A stretch of 64,000 nucleotides of DNA from Chloroflexus aggregans DSM 9485 (lineage in GTDB: Bacteria > Chloroflexota > Chloroflexia > Chloroflexales > Chloroflexaceae). Position 1 is the first letter of the stretch. Each line of letters opens with the position of its first letter. The stretch spans positions 248,001 through 312,000 of the forward strand of contig NC_011831.1 in the NCBI RefSeq assembly GCF_000021945.1. Reading direction: 5' to 3'. The position numbers were made by a program, and so were the translations under genes. Shown here piece after piece: positions 9,302 through 15,976 of this stretch. The notes below the pieces were generated by a model. The model did no database searches, had not been told where the DNA came from, and saw only the letters and a list, made by a program, of their open reading frames with translations.

Positions 9302-10176
9302 CGAATCACACCTGCCCGCCGTAACTGCCCGAAGACAAAATCCTCGATCGGTTCGGCAGTATTGACCGGGACATAGTGCATTCCACGTCCGTTGCAAAAT
9401 GCTTCAATCTCACGCTGCCATGCACGCAATGATTCGCGGTAACGTTCGAGAATATCGAGATCGGCGCTAATTTCGACTGCTGGGCCACCCTCGCTATCGA
9501 GCAAACGAATATCACCTTCAATTGGCGGATCGATCTCTTGCGGAGCGAGAATATGCATCACCGTAATCTCAAATGGGCGCGAGGTCAGCGTGCGGAGGGC
9601 ATCACGCCATCCCGGATCGAAGAGATCAGAACAGAGCAAAAGCGGGCCGGCGCTACGCGCCGTCTGCACATAATGACGACAGAACTGGGTCAGATTCGCA
9701 CTGCTACCGGCTGTGAGCCGCTGCAAGAAGTCAAATAACGTTACAGCGCTCCGTTTCCCACGGATACCACTAATTGCTGCCGGGCGACCACCAAAAGCGG
9801 TCACGGTTACTCGATCGAGATTAGTCAACGCGATGTAGCCAAACGCTGCCGCAATTTGACGAGCATAGTGCAGTTTTTCCGGTTCACCCCATGCCATGCT
9901 ACGACTGGTATCCACCAATAAGTGGACATTAAGCTCCTCTTCAGCGACGAACAGCTTCAGATAAAAGCGCTCGGCGCGGGCATACAGATTCCAGTCGATC
10001 TGGCGAATATCATCACCGGATGTGTACGGGCGAAAATCGGCAAACTCAACCGACGAGCCACGCTTCGGACTCCGCCGCTCACCTTGCAGATCACCGGCCA
10101 TCGCCCGTCGCGTTTGCAACGCCAGCCGATCAAGCTTACGCAAGAAGGCGGCTGTCAGCAGTGGCTCGGCCATCAT
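9298..10176 (-). CDS. DUF58 domain protein
   Basis: A 292-residue DUF58 protein. The RGSSVEFADFRPYTSGDDIR and IDWNLYARAERFYLKLF core motifs are present, followed by a VWA-like fold with LLVDTSRSM (DxSxS, MIDAS-like). DUF58 proteins almost always accompany MoxR ATPases and are thought to be their substrate-binding partners. The ribosome site AAGGAGG ends one base before ATG 10176 and four before ATG 10173, so the second Met (MAEP) may be the true start. It overlaps the MoxR stop and the DUF402 start, each as a 4-base overlap, consistent with fixed stoichiometry. Cytoplasmic; no membrane segment. Confidence 0.88.
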   Translation of the reverse strand: MMAEPLLTAAFLRKLDRLALQTRRAMAGDLQGERRSPKRGSSVEFADFRPYTSGDDIRQIDWNLYARAERFYLKLFVAEEELNVHLLVDTSRSMAWGEPEKLHYARQIAAAFGYIALTNLDRVTVTAFGGRPAAISGIRGKRSAVTLFDFLQRLTAGSSANLTQFCRHYVQTARSAGPLLLCSDLFDPGWRDALRTLTSRPFEITVMHILAPQEIDPPIEGDIRLLDSEGGPAVEISADLDILERYRESLRAWQREIEAFCNGRGMHYVPVNTAEPIEDFVFGQLRRAGVIR

Positions 10177-11174
10177 TCCTCCTTAACAGCCTCAAGCACG
10201 CCTTTTACCACTTCATCGGCGCTGACACCTTCAGCTTGTGCTTCAAAGTTAAGCACAACCCGATGGCGTAATGCCGGCAGGGCGGCCAGGCGAATATCAC
10301 CAAACGAAACGTTGTAACGGCCATCGAGCAAAGCCAGAATCTTACCGGCCAAAATCAGGGTCTGCATACCGCGTGGTGAAGCGCCGTAGCGCACATACTG
10401 CCTGGTAATAGCCGGAGCATCTTTACTCTCAGGATGGGTGGCTGTAATCAGGCGCGCAGCGTAAGCCAGCACGTGACTGGCAATCGGCACGGTACGGGCC
10501 AACGCCTGCATTTGCATAATAATAGAACCGTCGGCGACGTGCCGCGCTGCCGGTTGCCGAGCACTGGTAGTACGCTGCGCGATCTCGACTAACTCGGCTG
10601 CGGATGGGAAGGCGACATTAATCTTGAAAAAGAAGCGGTCAAGCTGGGCTTCCGGCAATGGATATGTTCCCTCCATTTCAAGCGGATTCTGCGTTGCCAA
10701 GACAAAAAACGGTCGTGGCAATTGGTGAATCGTCTTGGCAACCGTCACAGTACGCTCTTGCATCGCTTCGAGCAACGCCGATTGCGTTTTAGGTGTCGCA
10801 CGGTTGATCTCATCGGCCAACACCAGATTAGCGAAGATTGGCCCCGGCTCGAAGCGGAACATCTTGTGACCATGCTCATCTTCGCTGATCAAGGTCGTCC
10901 CGACAATATCGGCCGGCATGAGGTCGGGCGTAAACTGGATACGCGAGAATTTACAGTCGATGACATCAGCCAAGGTACGCACCAATGTCGTTTTTGCCAG
11001 GCCGGGTACCCCTTCAAGCAAGGCATTACCACCGGCGAGTAACGTAACGATCACCTGTCGGATCAGTTCGTGCTGACCAACTATTACCTGCGCAACTTCG
11101 GCCTCGATCTGTTGCGCACGTTGGCGAAACTCTTCCGGTGTAATGGTGATCGCGGCATCAGCAGCGTTGGTCAT
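10173..11174 (-). CDS. MoxR-family AAA+ ATPase
   Basis: A 333-residue MoxR ATPase. The P-loop is GVPGLAKTTLV (the Ala before Lys is normal for MoxR), Walker B is LVLADEINRATP, and the sensor region reads LATQNPLEMEGTYPLPEAQLDRF. MoxR proteins use ATP to remodel or activate partner proteins, often for metal or cofactor insertion, together with VWA-domain proteins. Here the partners would be the DUF58 and VWA proteins encoded directly downstream. It lies 46 bases after the Gln-rich membrane protein gene and shares a 4-base overlap with DUF58. Confidence 0.92.
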   Translation of the reverse strand: MTNAADAAITITPEEFRQRAQQIEAEVAQVIVGQHELIRQVIVTLLAGGNALLEGVPGLAKTTLVRTLADVIDCKFSRIQFTPDLMPADIVGTTLISEDEHGHKMFRFEPGPIFANLVLADEINRATPKTQSALLEAMQERTVTVAKTIHQLPRPFFVLATQNPLEMEGTYPLPEAQLDRFFFKINVAFPSAAELVEIAQRTTSARQPAARHVADGSIIMQMQALARTVPIASHVLAYAARLITATHPESKDAPAITRQYVRYGASPRGMQTLILAGKILALLDGRYNVSFGDIRLAALPALRHRVVLNFEAQAEGVSADEVVKGVLEAVKEE

Positions 11175-11220
11175 TCAGTTCTCCTTTAGTTGGTATCCGA
11201 CGATATGCACAACGTAGGAT

Positions 11221-12894
11221 TTACGGTTCGAGACGTGAGAAGTAATCGCGGACGAAATCTTGCAAATAGATCGGGACACTCCCGCGATCCAACGCTTCGG
11301 TCGCCGTGCGCCGGTATTGGGGAAAAATCTGCTCGTAGGGCACTACCGACGGGGTATTTATCCCACTCTGCTGCCCTTGCCCCGGACGAACTTCGCTACT
11401 ACCACCGCTTCCCTGTTGACCGGGAATGAAATCGGGATCGCCAATTTGGCCGGAAGGATTGAACGGTTGGTAGACGGTATCGCTATTGCCACCGTGACCC
11501 TGCTGTGAACTGGGACGATTGGGATCAACGTTACCCGGCACATTGCTCTGCTGCTGCCCAAGATTATCGGCGGTTGAACCACCACCCTGGCCGGGTTGGC
11601 CTTGCTGCCCTTGGCCGGGTTGACCCTGTTGACCCTGACCGGGCTGACCCTGACCGGGTTGATTTGGTTGCCCTTGGCCTTGCTGTCCTTGTTGGCCTTG
11701 CTGCCCCTGTTGCCCTTGGCCTTGTTGGGCTTGCTGACCTTGCTGACCGGGTTGACCGGCCTGTGCGATCTGTTGACGAGCAGCTTGGGTGTTATTCAAG
11801 GCTTGCTGAACGGCTTGCTGGTTAGCGGCAGCGGCTTGTGTATTGCGAACTTGTTGACTCGCTTGTTGCAGGGCTTGAGCGGCTGCTTGGGTATCACCCC
11901 GTTCGAGCGCTTGGGCGGCATCTTGTAATGCCTGTGCCGTTGCCGGATCGGATGCGGCTAATTGCGCAGCCTGCTGGGCGAGTTCTTGGGCCAGTGCTTC
12001 CCGTTCAGCCGCATTCATCTGATCGAGGCTCGCAGCCAAATTCTCCAATTGCTGACGTAGTTGATCGAGGGTTGGCCGGGGCGAAGCCTGGTTATTTGAC
12101 AATTGTTCTAACCGGCGGGCTAACTGTTCGAGGGCTGCCTGGCGCGCATCGATCTGCGAGTTCAGTTGCCGGCGTAGCTGCATTTCGGCTTGGGCCAAAT
12201 CGGCCAGGGCTTCTTGCCGGTCGCCGGGATTACGGGCCAGCTCAGCCTGCAATTGACGTAAAATCTCCTCTAGCTGCGCACGCTGTTCGGGTGTAAGATC
12301 ATCACGTGCGGCCAATTCCTCTTCTAGTGCTGCCAACTGCTGATTCACCTGTTCAATCGTCTCGGCCACCGCCTGGCGTTCGGCCAAAATGCGATCCATC
12401 GGGTTGGGGAGGGTAAGCAAGGCCACGAGCACCAGTGCCGGCAACAATGCCCACAACAATGGTCGGCGTGGAATCGCGATAGGAATCTGGCGCGGATGTA
12501 ACCGCGTCGCCAACGCACTCGCATCGGCTTGCTGATACGGTGCCAACGGTGTATCAGCACCGCTCTCGTACAATTCAATAGCCGTCGACAATCGTTCACG
12601 CAGGTTGAGGATGCGATCAACCCGCTGAGCTGCTCGACGCGGTGGTAAAGGTTTGAAAGCCGCCACACCGATAATAACGAGTAGCCAAACGATAAGGGGT
12701 AGCGTGACCCACCAGCTCAGATGAGGGATCGGAGTCACCCATCCAAGCGCAGCAACCGCAGCACTACCGGTCAGGCCGATCCAAAGCGTGCGGCTGGCAA
12801 GAACCAACCCATCGCTGAGGCGTAACTTAAGGCTCAGTGGGCGCAAGTGTCGACGCAAGGTTTGGTAGGTTAAAGGGTCTACAGCCTGCATCAT
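11221..12894 (-). CDS. Gln/Ala-rich membrane protein with GQQ repeat tail, DUF4175-like
   Basis: A 557-residue protein. Three hydrophobic helices lie in the first 150 residues (ASRTLWIGLTGSAAVAALGW, WVTLPLIVWLLVIIGVAAF, and a third beginning RRPLLWALLPALVLVALL). A long Gln/Ala/Leu-rich coiled-coil region follows, to about residue 385, then a low-complexity G-Q-Q/G-Q-P repeat of about 70 residues, a Gly/Ser linker and a conserved-looking tail, VPYEQIFPQYRRTATEALD, ending in YLQDFVRDYFSRLEP. The architecture resembles DUF4175-type proteins placed before MoxR/VWA operons. ATG 12894 follows AGGAAGGA by six bases; a TTG start at 12921 is less likely. The function is unknown; the topology suggests a membrane scaffold with an extended tail. 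Confidence 0.7.
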   Translation of the reverse strand: MMQAVDPLTYQTLRRHLRPLSLKLRLSDGLVLASRTLWIGLTGSAAVAALGWVTPIPHLSWWVTLPLIVWLLVIIGVAAFKPLPPRRAAQRVDRILNLRERLSTAIELYESGADTPLAPYQQADASALATRLHPRQIPIAIPRRPLLWALLPALVLVALLTLPNPMDRILAERQAVAETIEQVNQQLAALEEELAARDDLTPEQRAQLEEILRQLQAELARNPGDRQEALADLAQAEMQLRRQLNSQIDARQAALEQLARRLEQLSNNQASPRPTLDQLRQQLENLAASLDQMNAAEREALAQELAQQAAQLAASDPATAQALQDAAQALERGDTQAAAQALQQASQQVRNTQAAAANQQAVQQALNNTQAARQQIAQAGQPGQQGQQAQQGQGQQGQQGQQGQQGQGQPNQPGQGQPGQGQQGQPGQGQQGQPGQGGGSTADNLGQQQSNVPGNVDPNRPSSQQGHGGNSDTVYQPFNPSGQIGDPDFIPGQQGSGGSSEVRPGQGQQSGINTPSVVPYEQIFPQYRRTATEALDRGSVPIYLQDFVRDYFSRLEP

Positions 12895-12973
12895 CGCCAG
12901 TCCTTCCTGTATTGGCGGCAAGAGTATCGTACCACATTATGGATGACGCCGCGGCCCCTGAGCCGGTTCCCGG

Positions 12974-13402
12974 CTAATCTTCGCGTCGCCAGACGTGGCG
13001 CTCTATCACCTGTCGCACCAGCTCACCGTGCTCCCAAACCTCAACGACGCGCTGACTGACAATCGTCGTTGTGATCTTGAATGGCTCGACAACAGTGGGC
13101 ACGGTAACCGCTGTGGTTGGCGCAGGCGTTAGCGATGCACCGGCGGTGGTACTCCCCATACGACGGCGCAACCACGCCTTCCCGACTTCAACGGCAAGCG
13201 TTGCGGCTCCAAGCGCCAGTGCAGCGCCGATTTGGCGCATCTGTGCCGGAGAAAGTGCGAGTGGAAACGAACGTGGGGCAAGAGCGGTTGATTCGCGTGG
13301 CGCCAACGCATCGCTCTCGGTGAGCGCTGCACCGCAGGCACCACAATACCGGTTTTCGAGCGGGTTGCCATGGCGACAAGCCGGACAGATCCGTTCTACC
13401 AT
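12974..13402 (-). CDS. zinc-ribbon protein with membrane-proximal helix
   Basis: A 142-residue protein opening with a zinc ribbon, CPAC-x11-CGAC, that should bind one zinc. A Ser/Leu/Pro linker leads to a hydrophobic helix, QIGAALALGAATLAVEVG, and a basic RRRMG stop. The rest is Thr/Val-rich and ends VVEVWEHGELVRQVIERHV. I start it at ATG 13402 because GAGGTGA lies five bases upstream; GTG 13411 is possible. It precedes the Gln-rich/MoxR operon in the same direction, with 79 bases between the genes, and may be part of that unit. No specific function is recognised. Confidence 0.65.
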   Translation of the reverse strand: MVERICPACRHGNPLENRYCGACGAALTESDALAPRESTALAPRSFPLALSPAQMRQIGAALALGAATLAVEVGKAWLRRRMGSTTAGASLTPAPTTAVTVPTVVEPFKITTTIVSQRVVEVWEHGELVRQVIERHVWRRED

Positions 13403-13448
13403 AACGCTCACCTCGGTGTTCTGTCAGAATGCGGTAGATAACAGCCAA

Positions 13449-13471
13449 CCACCGGTAGAGCGTACCGGTGG
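13449..13471 (-). terminator. hairpin downstream of tatC
   Basis: CCACCGGTA (13449-13457) and TACCGGTGG (13463-13471) make a perfect 9-bp stem with a 5-base loop, 107 bases beyond the tatC stop and just ahead of the zinc-ribbon gene. No U-run follows. It could end the tat transcript or sit in the next gene's leader. Confidence 0.4.
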
Positions 13472-13577
13472 CAGAGGAGCTGCGCTTTTGTCCAGATAAC
13501 TGTATTATACCAATTTTGCGCAGACGATGACGGAATGTACAGGGATATGTCTACGACGAATGCTTGCCGGACGCCGG

Positions 13578-14363
13578 TTACACGCGACGAGTCTGCGTTT
13601 GATGCGGGACGAAGCGTGCAAGGATAATCCCAACCTCGTATAGCAAATACATCGGCAACGCCAAGAGTATCAGATTGACCGGATCGCCGGTCGGAGTAAT
13701 AAACGCTGCAATAATAACCACAATCACCAGAGCATACCGTCGGTAGCCGGCCAACTGTTTGGCCGTCGTCACATTCAGATACGCCAGTACATAAATAATG
13801 ATCGGTAGTTCAAAAACGATGCCGTTGATCAGCAACAGCATTGATACCGTCTCTAAGAAATCCGACAGCGTCGGCTGAGTTTGAATCAGGGGAGAGTCGG
13901 AAAAGCCGATCAAAAATCGGATTGCGACCGGTGTAGTGACGAACCAGCCAAAAGCAATCCCGGCCAAGAAAAAGAAGGTGACAAACGGTAACGCGCGAAA
14001 GATCAACCGCTTTTCGCTCGCGGTCAGCCCCGGAATAATGAAAGCCAGCAATTGATAGACGATCACCGGCATCGCCAGAATAACGCCGACAAGCAGGGCC
14101 ACTTTCATATAACTGGTAAACTGCTCGGTCGTACCAACCGACTGGATGGGGGCAAAACGCTCATTGACAGGGGCAAACGTGAGGATCAGAATATCGATCA
14201 GCTTAATCGGACCTTGTGGCCACACCGCGATAAAGCCCACCACCATGCCGATCAATACGCCAATGCCGGCCTTGATGATGCGGCTGCGCAATTCGATCAA
14301 GTGTTCGATTAATGTCATCGAAGCCTCGCCGGCTTCGTCGGTACGCGCCGGTTTCGTCGTCAT
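13578..14363 (-). CDS. tatC: twin-arginine translocase subunit TatC
   Basis: A 261-residue six-helix membrane protein. It has the TatC N-terminal signature MTLIEHLIELRSRIIKA (E and R residues that bind the twin-arginine signal), the periplasmic FTSYMKVALLVGVILAMPVIVYQ helix pair, FIIPGLTASEKR and the late ITPTGDPVNLILLALPM motif. With TatA/B it forms the receptor for folded proteins exported by the Tat pathway. It overlaps the tatB-like stop by 4 bases (ATGA), so the two are translationally coupled. Confidence 0.93.
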   Translation of the reverse strand: MTTKPARTDEAGEASMTLIEHLIELRSRIIKAGIGVLIGMVVGFIAVWPQGPIKLIDILILTFAPVNERFAPIQSVGTTEQFTSYMKVALLVGVILAMPVIVYQLLAFIIPGLTASEKRLIFRALPFVTFFFLAGIAFGWFVTTPVAIRFLIGFSDSPLIQTQPTLSDFLETVSMLLLINGIVFELPIIIYVLAYLNVTTAKQLAGYRRYALVIVVIIAAFITPTGDPVNLILLALPMYLLYEVGIILARFVPHQTQTRRV

Positions 14364-15079
14364 GGCGTCACAGACTCCTCAGAGACAATAGGAGATGGGG
14401 TGGCAGGTTGCCAATTTGCATCGAGCACGCCGCGCGCTTGCAATTGAACGACAATCGATTGAAACTCAGCAGCCAGCGTATTGAGACGCCGTACAAGATC
14501 GGCGAGTTCGTCTGCGGAAAGTGGTGGCTGCGTGGTCCCGTTATGGGTAGACGGCGGCGGATTCGGCTGCGACATCTCGGCAAACAAAGCCCGATCTTCG
14601 TCGGTTAAGGGTAGGGCGATACCGGAAGAAGACGGATCGGTCGCAGTTGTGGAAGCAACAGCGGTCGTAGCCGGCACCGGTGCGTGTGCTGGAGGACGGA
14701 TCGTAGGTTTGGTTGCCGGTTGCGCTTCAAGCACTGCCTTGGTCGTGTCGGTGGCAGTGGTCGCCTCTTGGAGCGTAGTTTGGACTTCCTGACCTACCGA
14801 CTTCACTTCATCAACAATCGCCTGCACATCGTTACGCACATCGAGCTGCTTACGTGTGTAAATCAGTTCGTCGCGCAACTGAGCAATCTCTCGCTCAAAC
14901 TCATTGCGCATTTCGTTAATCATTTGCAATTCAGGTGACTGTTGCTGCCATGCCAGAAATCTAGCCACCTGCTTGCCGGCAAATCGTCCTATTTCCGGTA
15001 GCCGTTCAGGGCCGAACAGCACGAGTGCGAGACCGGCGATCAAGATGAATTCAAACAGATGGACGTTAAATATCTCCAT
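14360..15079 (-). CDS. tatB: TatA/TatB-like Sec-independent translocase component
   Basis: A 239-residue protein with one N-terminal helix (LFEFILIAGLALVLFGPERL), the FGPERLPEIGRFAGK hinge and amphipathic helix of TatA/TatB, then a charged coiled-coil stretch (about 50-95). The distal half is rich in Thr, Ala and Pro. The Glu in the helix start (FEFI) and the Pro in the hinge favour TatB. At 239 residues it is longer than most TatB proteins. ATG 15079 has GGAG four bases upstream; ATG 15103 has none. It is followed by tatC with a 4-base overlap. No separate tatA is in the window. Confidence 0.85.
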   Translation of the reverse strand: MEIFNVHLFEFILIAGLALVLFGPERLPEIGRFAGKQVARFLAWQQQSPELQMINEMRNEFEREIAQLRDELIYTRKQLDVRNDVQAIVDEVKSVGQEVQTTLQEATTATDTTKAVLEAQPATKPTIRPPAHAPVPATTAVASTTATDPSSSGIALPLTDEDRALFAEMSQPNPPPSTHNGTTQPPLSADELADLVRRLNTLAAEFQSIVVQLQARGVLDANWQPATPSPIVSEESVTP

Positions 15080-15140
15080 ACGACTCCGTGGATTACCGGT
15101 CATTGGTAGTTCGTTATTATCTTACCACAGCACGCAAACA

Positions 15141-15206
15141 ATATGGATTGCGGCAGCCTTGTGTTCGCAATCCAAGGCGGTAGCCATGCTGCCGCAACCC
15201 AATATA
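15141..15206. repeat. degenerate hairpin element, ATGGATTGCGG family, copy 1
   Basis: An imperfect inverted repeat. The left arm contains ATGGATTGCGGCAGC and the right arm contains GCTGCCGCAACCCAATAT. An internal GCAATCC is also present. The same arm sequence recurs near 15291-15326 and at 29741-29773, so it is a dispersed family rather than a unique terminator. Confidence 0.6.
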
Positions 15207-15212
15207 CACCGG

Positions 15213-15282
15213 CTTCGTTCGTCTGAACCGGCGCACACCGTGCAGCACCAGAGCCGTTGCCCCTAACCCCAGCGCGATTCCT
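15213..15282. repeat. 70-bp direct repeat, copy 1 (duplicated 3' end of the YbaY-like gene)
   Basis: Identical as read to 15348-15417. On the minus strand it encodes the C-terminal membrane segment and RRFRR of the neighbouring protein, but it is out of any complete gene. Copies begin 135 bases apart, so this looks like a tandem duplication of gene end plus following hairpin. Confidence 0.9.
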
Positions 15283-15290
15283 GATCCAAT

Positions 15291-15326
15291 ATGGATCGCA
15301 GCAGGACTGCTGCCGCAATCCATAGT
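15291..15326. repeat. hairpin element, ATGGATTGCGG family, copy 2
   Basis: The left arm is ATGGATCGCAGCAG and the right arm CTGCTGCCGCAATCCAT. It lies directly behind the stop of the YbaY-like gene in the minus direction and could act as its terminator. It shares arm sequence with copy 1 and with the element at 29741-29773. Confidence 0.6.
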
Positions 15327-15338
15327 ATCACCGCTACG

Positions 15339-15869
15339 TTACGCCATCTTCGTTCGTCTGAACCGGCGCACACCGTGCAGCACCAGAGCCGTTGCCCCTA
15401 ACCCCAGCGCGATTCCTACCAACCACAGTTCACTCCCGGCGGCAGGAAGGGTCGCCCCGCGCACCGCTAACATCACCACGTTGATGTCGCTGCGCGGGGC
15501 ATTACCGGTAATGACCGGAATGAGATTAGCCGTTGTGAAGAGAGTACGACCACCCGATTGAATACGACCTTGCAGCGTATAGACCCGTCCGGCATCGATC
15601 AGCGCCGGATTGTAGGTCAGGTTGAACCGAAACGGTGGCTGTGCTCCACCGGTGGCGAATGTCTGTTCAACGATCACGCGACCACCGCTACCGGTGGAGG
15701 TTACTTCGGCAATTTGCAAGACCACCAGCGCATCGGCAGGCAAAAGAACCTGTTCGCGGTAGGTAATAATACCGGTTAAACTGGCCGTACTCTGTGCAGT
15801 GGCTAATGCCGGTAGTAGGGCAACAAACAGGCCAACGAACAGTGTAAAAATCTGGTACAGTCTGAGCAT
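15339..15869 (-). CDS. YbaY-like exported protein with C-terminal membrane anchor
   Basis: A 176-residue protein with a signal peptide (hydrophobic FTLFVGLFVALLPALATAQS, likely cleaved after the Ala-rich end). The central domain, GIITYREQVLLPADALVVLQ through GGRTLFTTANLIPVIT, fits the YbaY/YscW family of exported beta-rich proteins. The C-terminus reads LPAAG, then a hydrophobic helix and RRFRRTK, which is laid out like a sortase sorting signal with Ala in place of the usual Thr. It is transcribed divergently from purL. Its last 70 coding bases are duplicated downstream. The role of the family is not established. Confidence 0.7.
   Translation of the reverse strand: MLRLYQIFTLFVGLFVALLPALATAQSTASLTGIITYREQVLLPADALVVLQIAEVTSTGSGGRVIVEQTFATGGAQPPFRFNLTYNPALIDAGRVYTLQGRIQSGGRTLFTTANLIPVITGNAPRSDINVVMLAVRGATLPAAGSELWLVGIALGLGATALVLHGVRRFRRTKMA
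15348..15417. repeat. 70-bp direct repeat, copy 2 (inside the YbaY-like gene)
   Basis: The parent copy: it lies within the coding region and specifies the final hydrophobic helix and basic tail. It matches 15213-15282 base for base as read. Confidence 0.9.
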
Positions 15870-15882
15870 GAGCTACTCCGTG

Positions 15883-15913
15883 TTGCACCATCGGCAAAAG
15901 AAGATGGTATACT
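15883..15913 (+). promoter_or_regulatory. candidate purL promoter
   Basis: TTGCAC at 15883-15888 and TATACT at 15908-15913, separated by 19 bases, which is longer than optimal. The segment lies in the divergent gap before purL. Confidence 0.35.
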
Positions 15914-15976
15914 CAAGATTATAAACGATATACATGCGCAAAATGTGATCGCACAGCGCTCATCTTTGGAGTACGT

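Noticed and set aside
15100-15323. Short minus-strand frames with LVLHGVRRFRRTK
   Set aside because: They exist only because the 3' end of the YbaY-like gene was duplicated; no start signal or complete domain.
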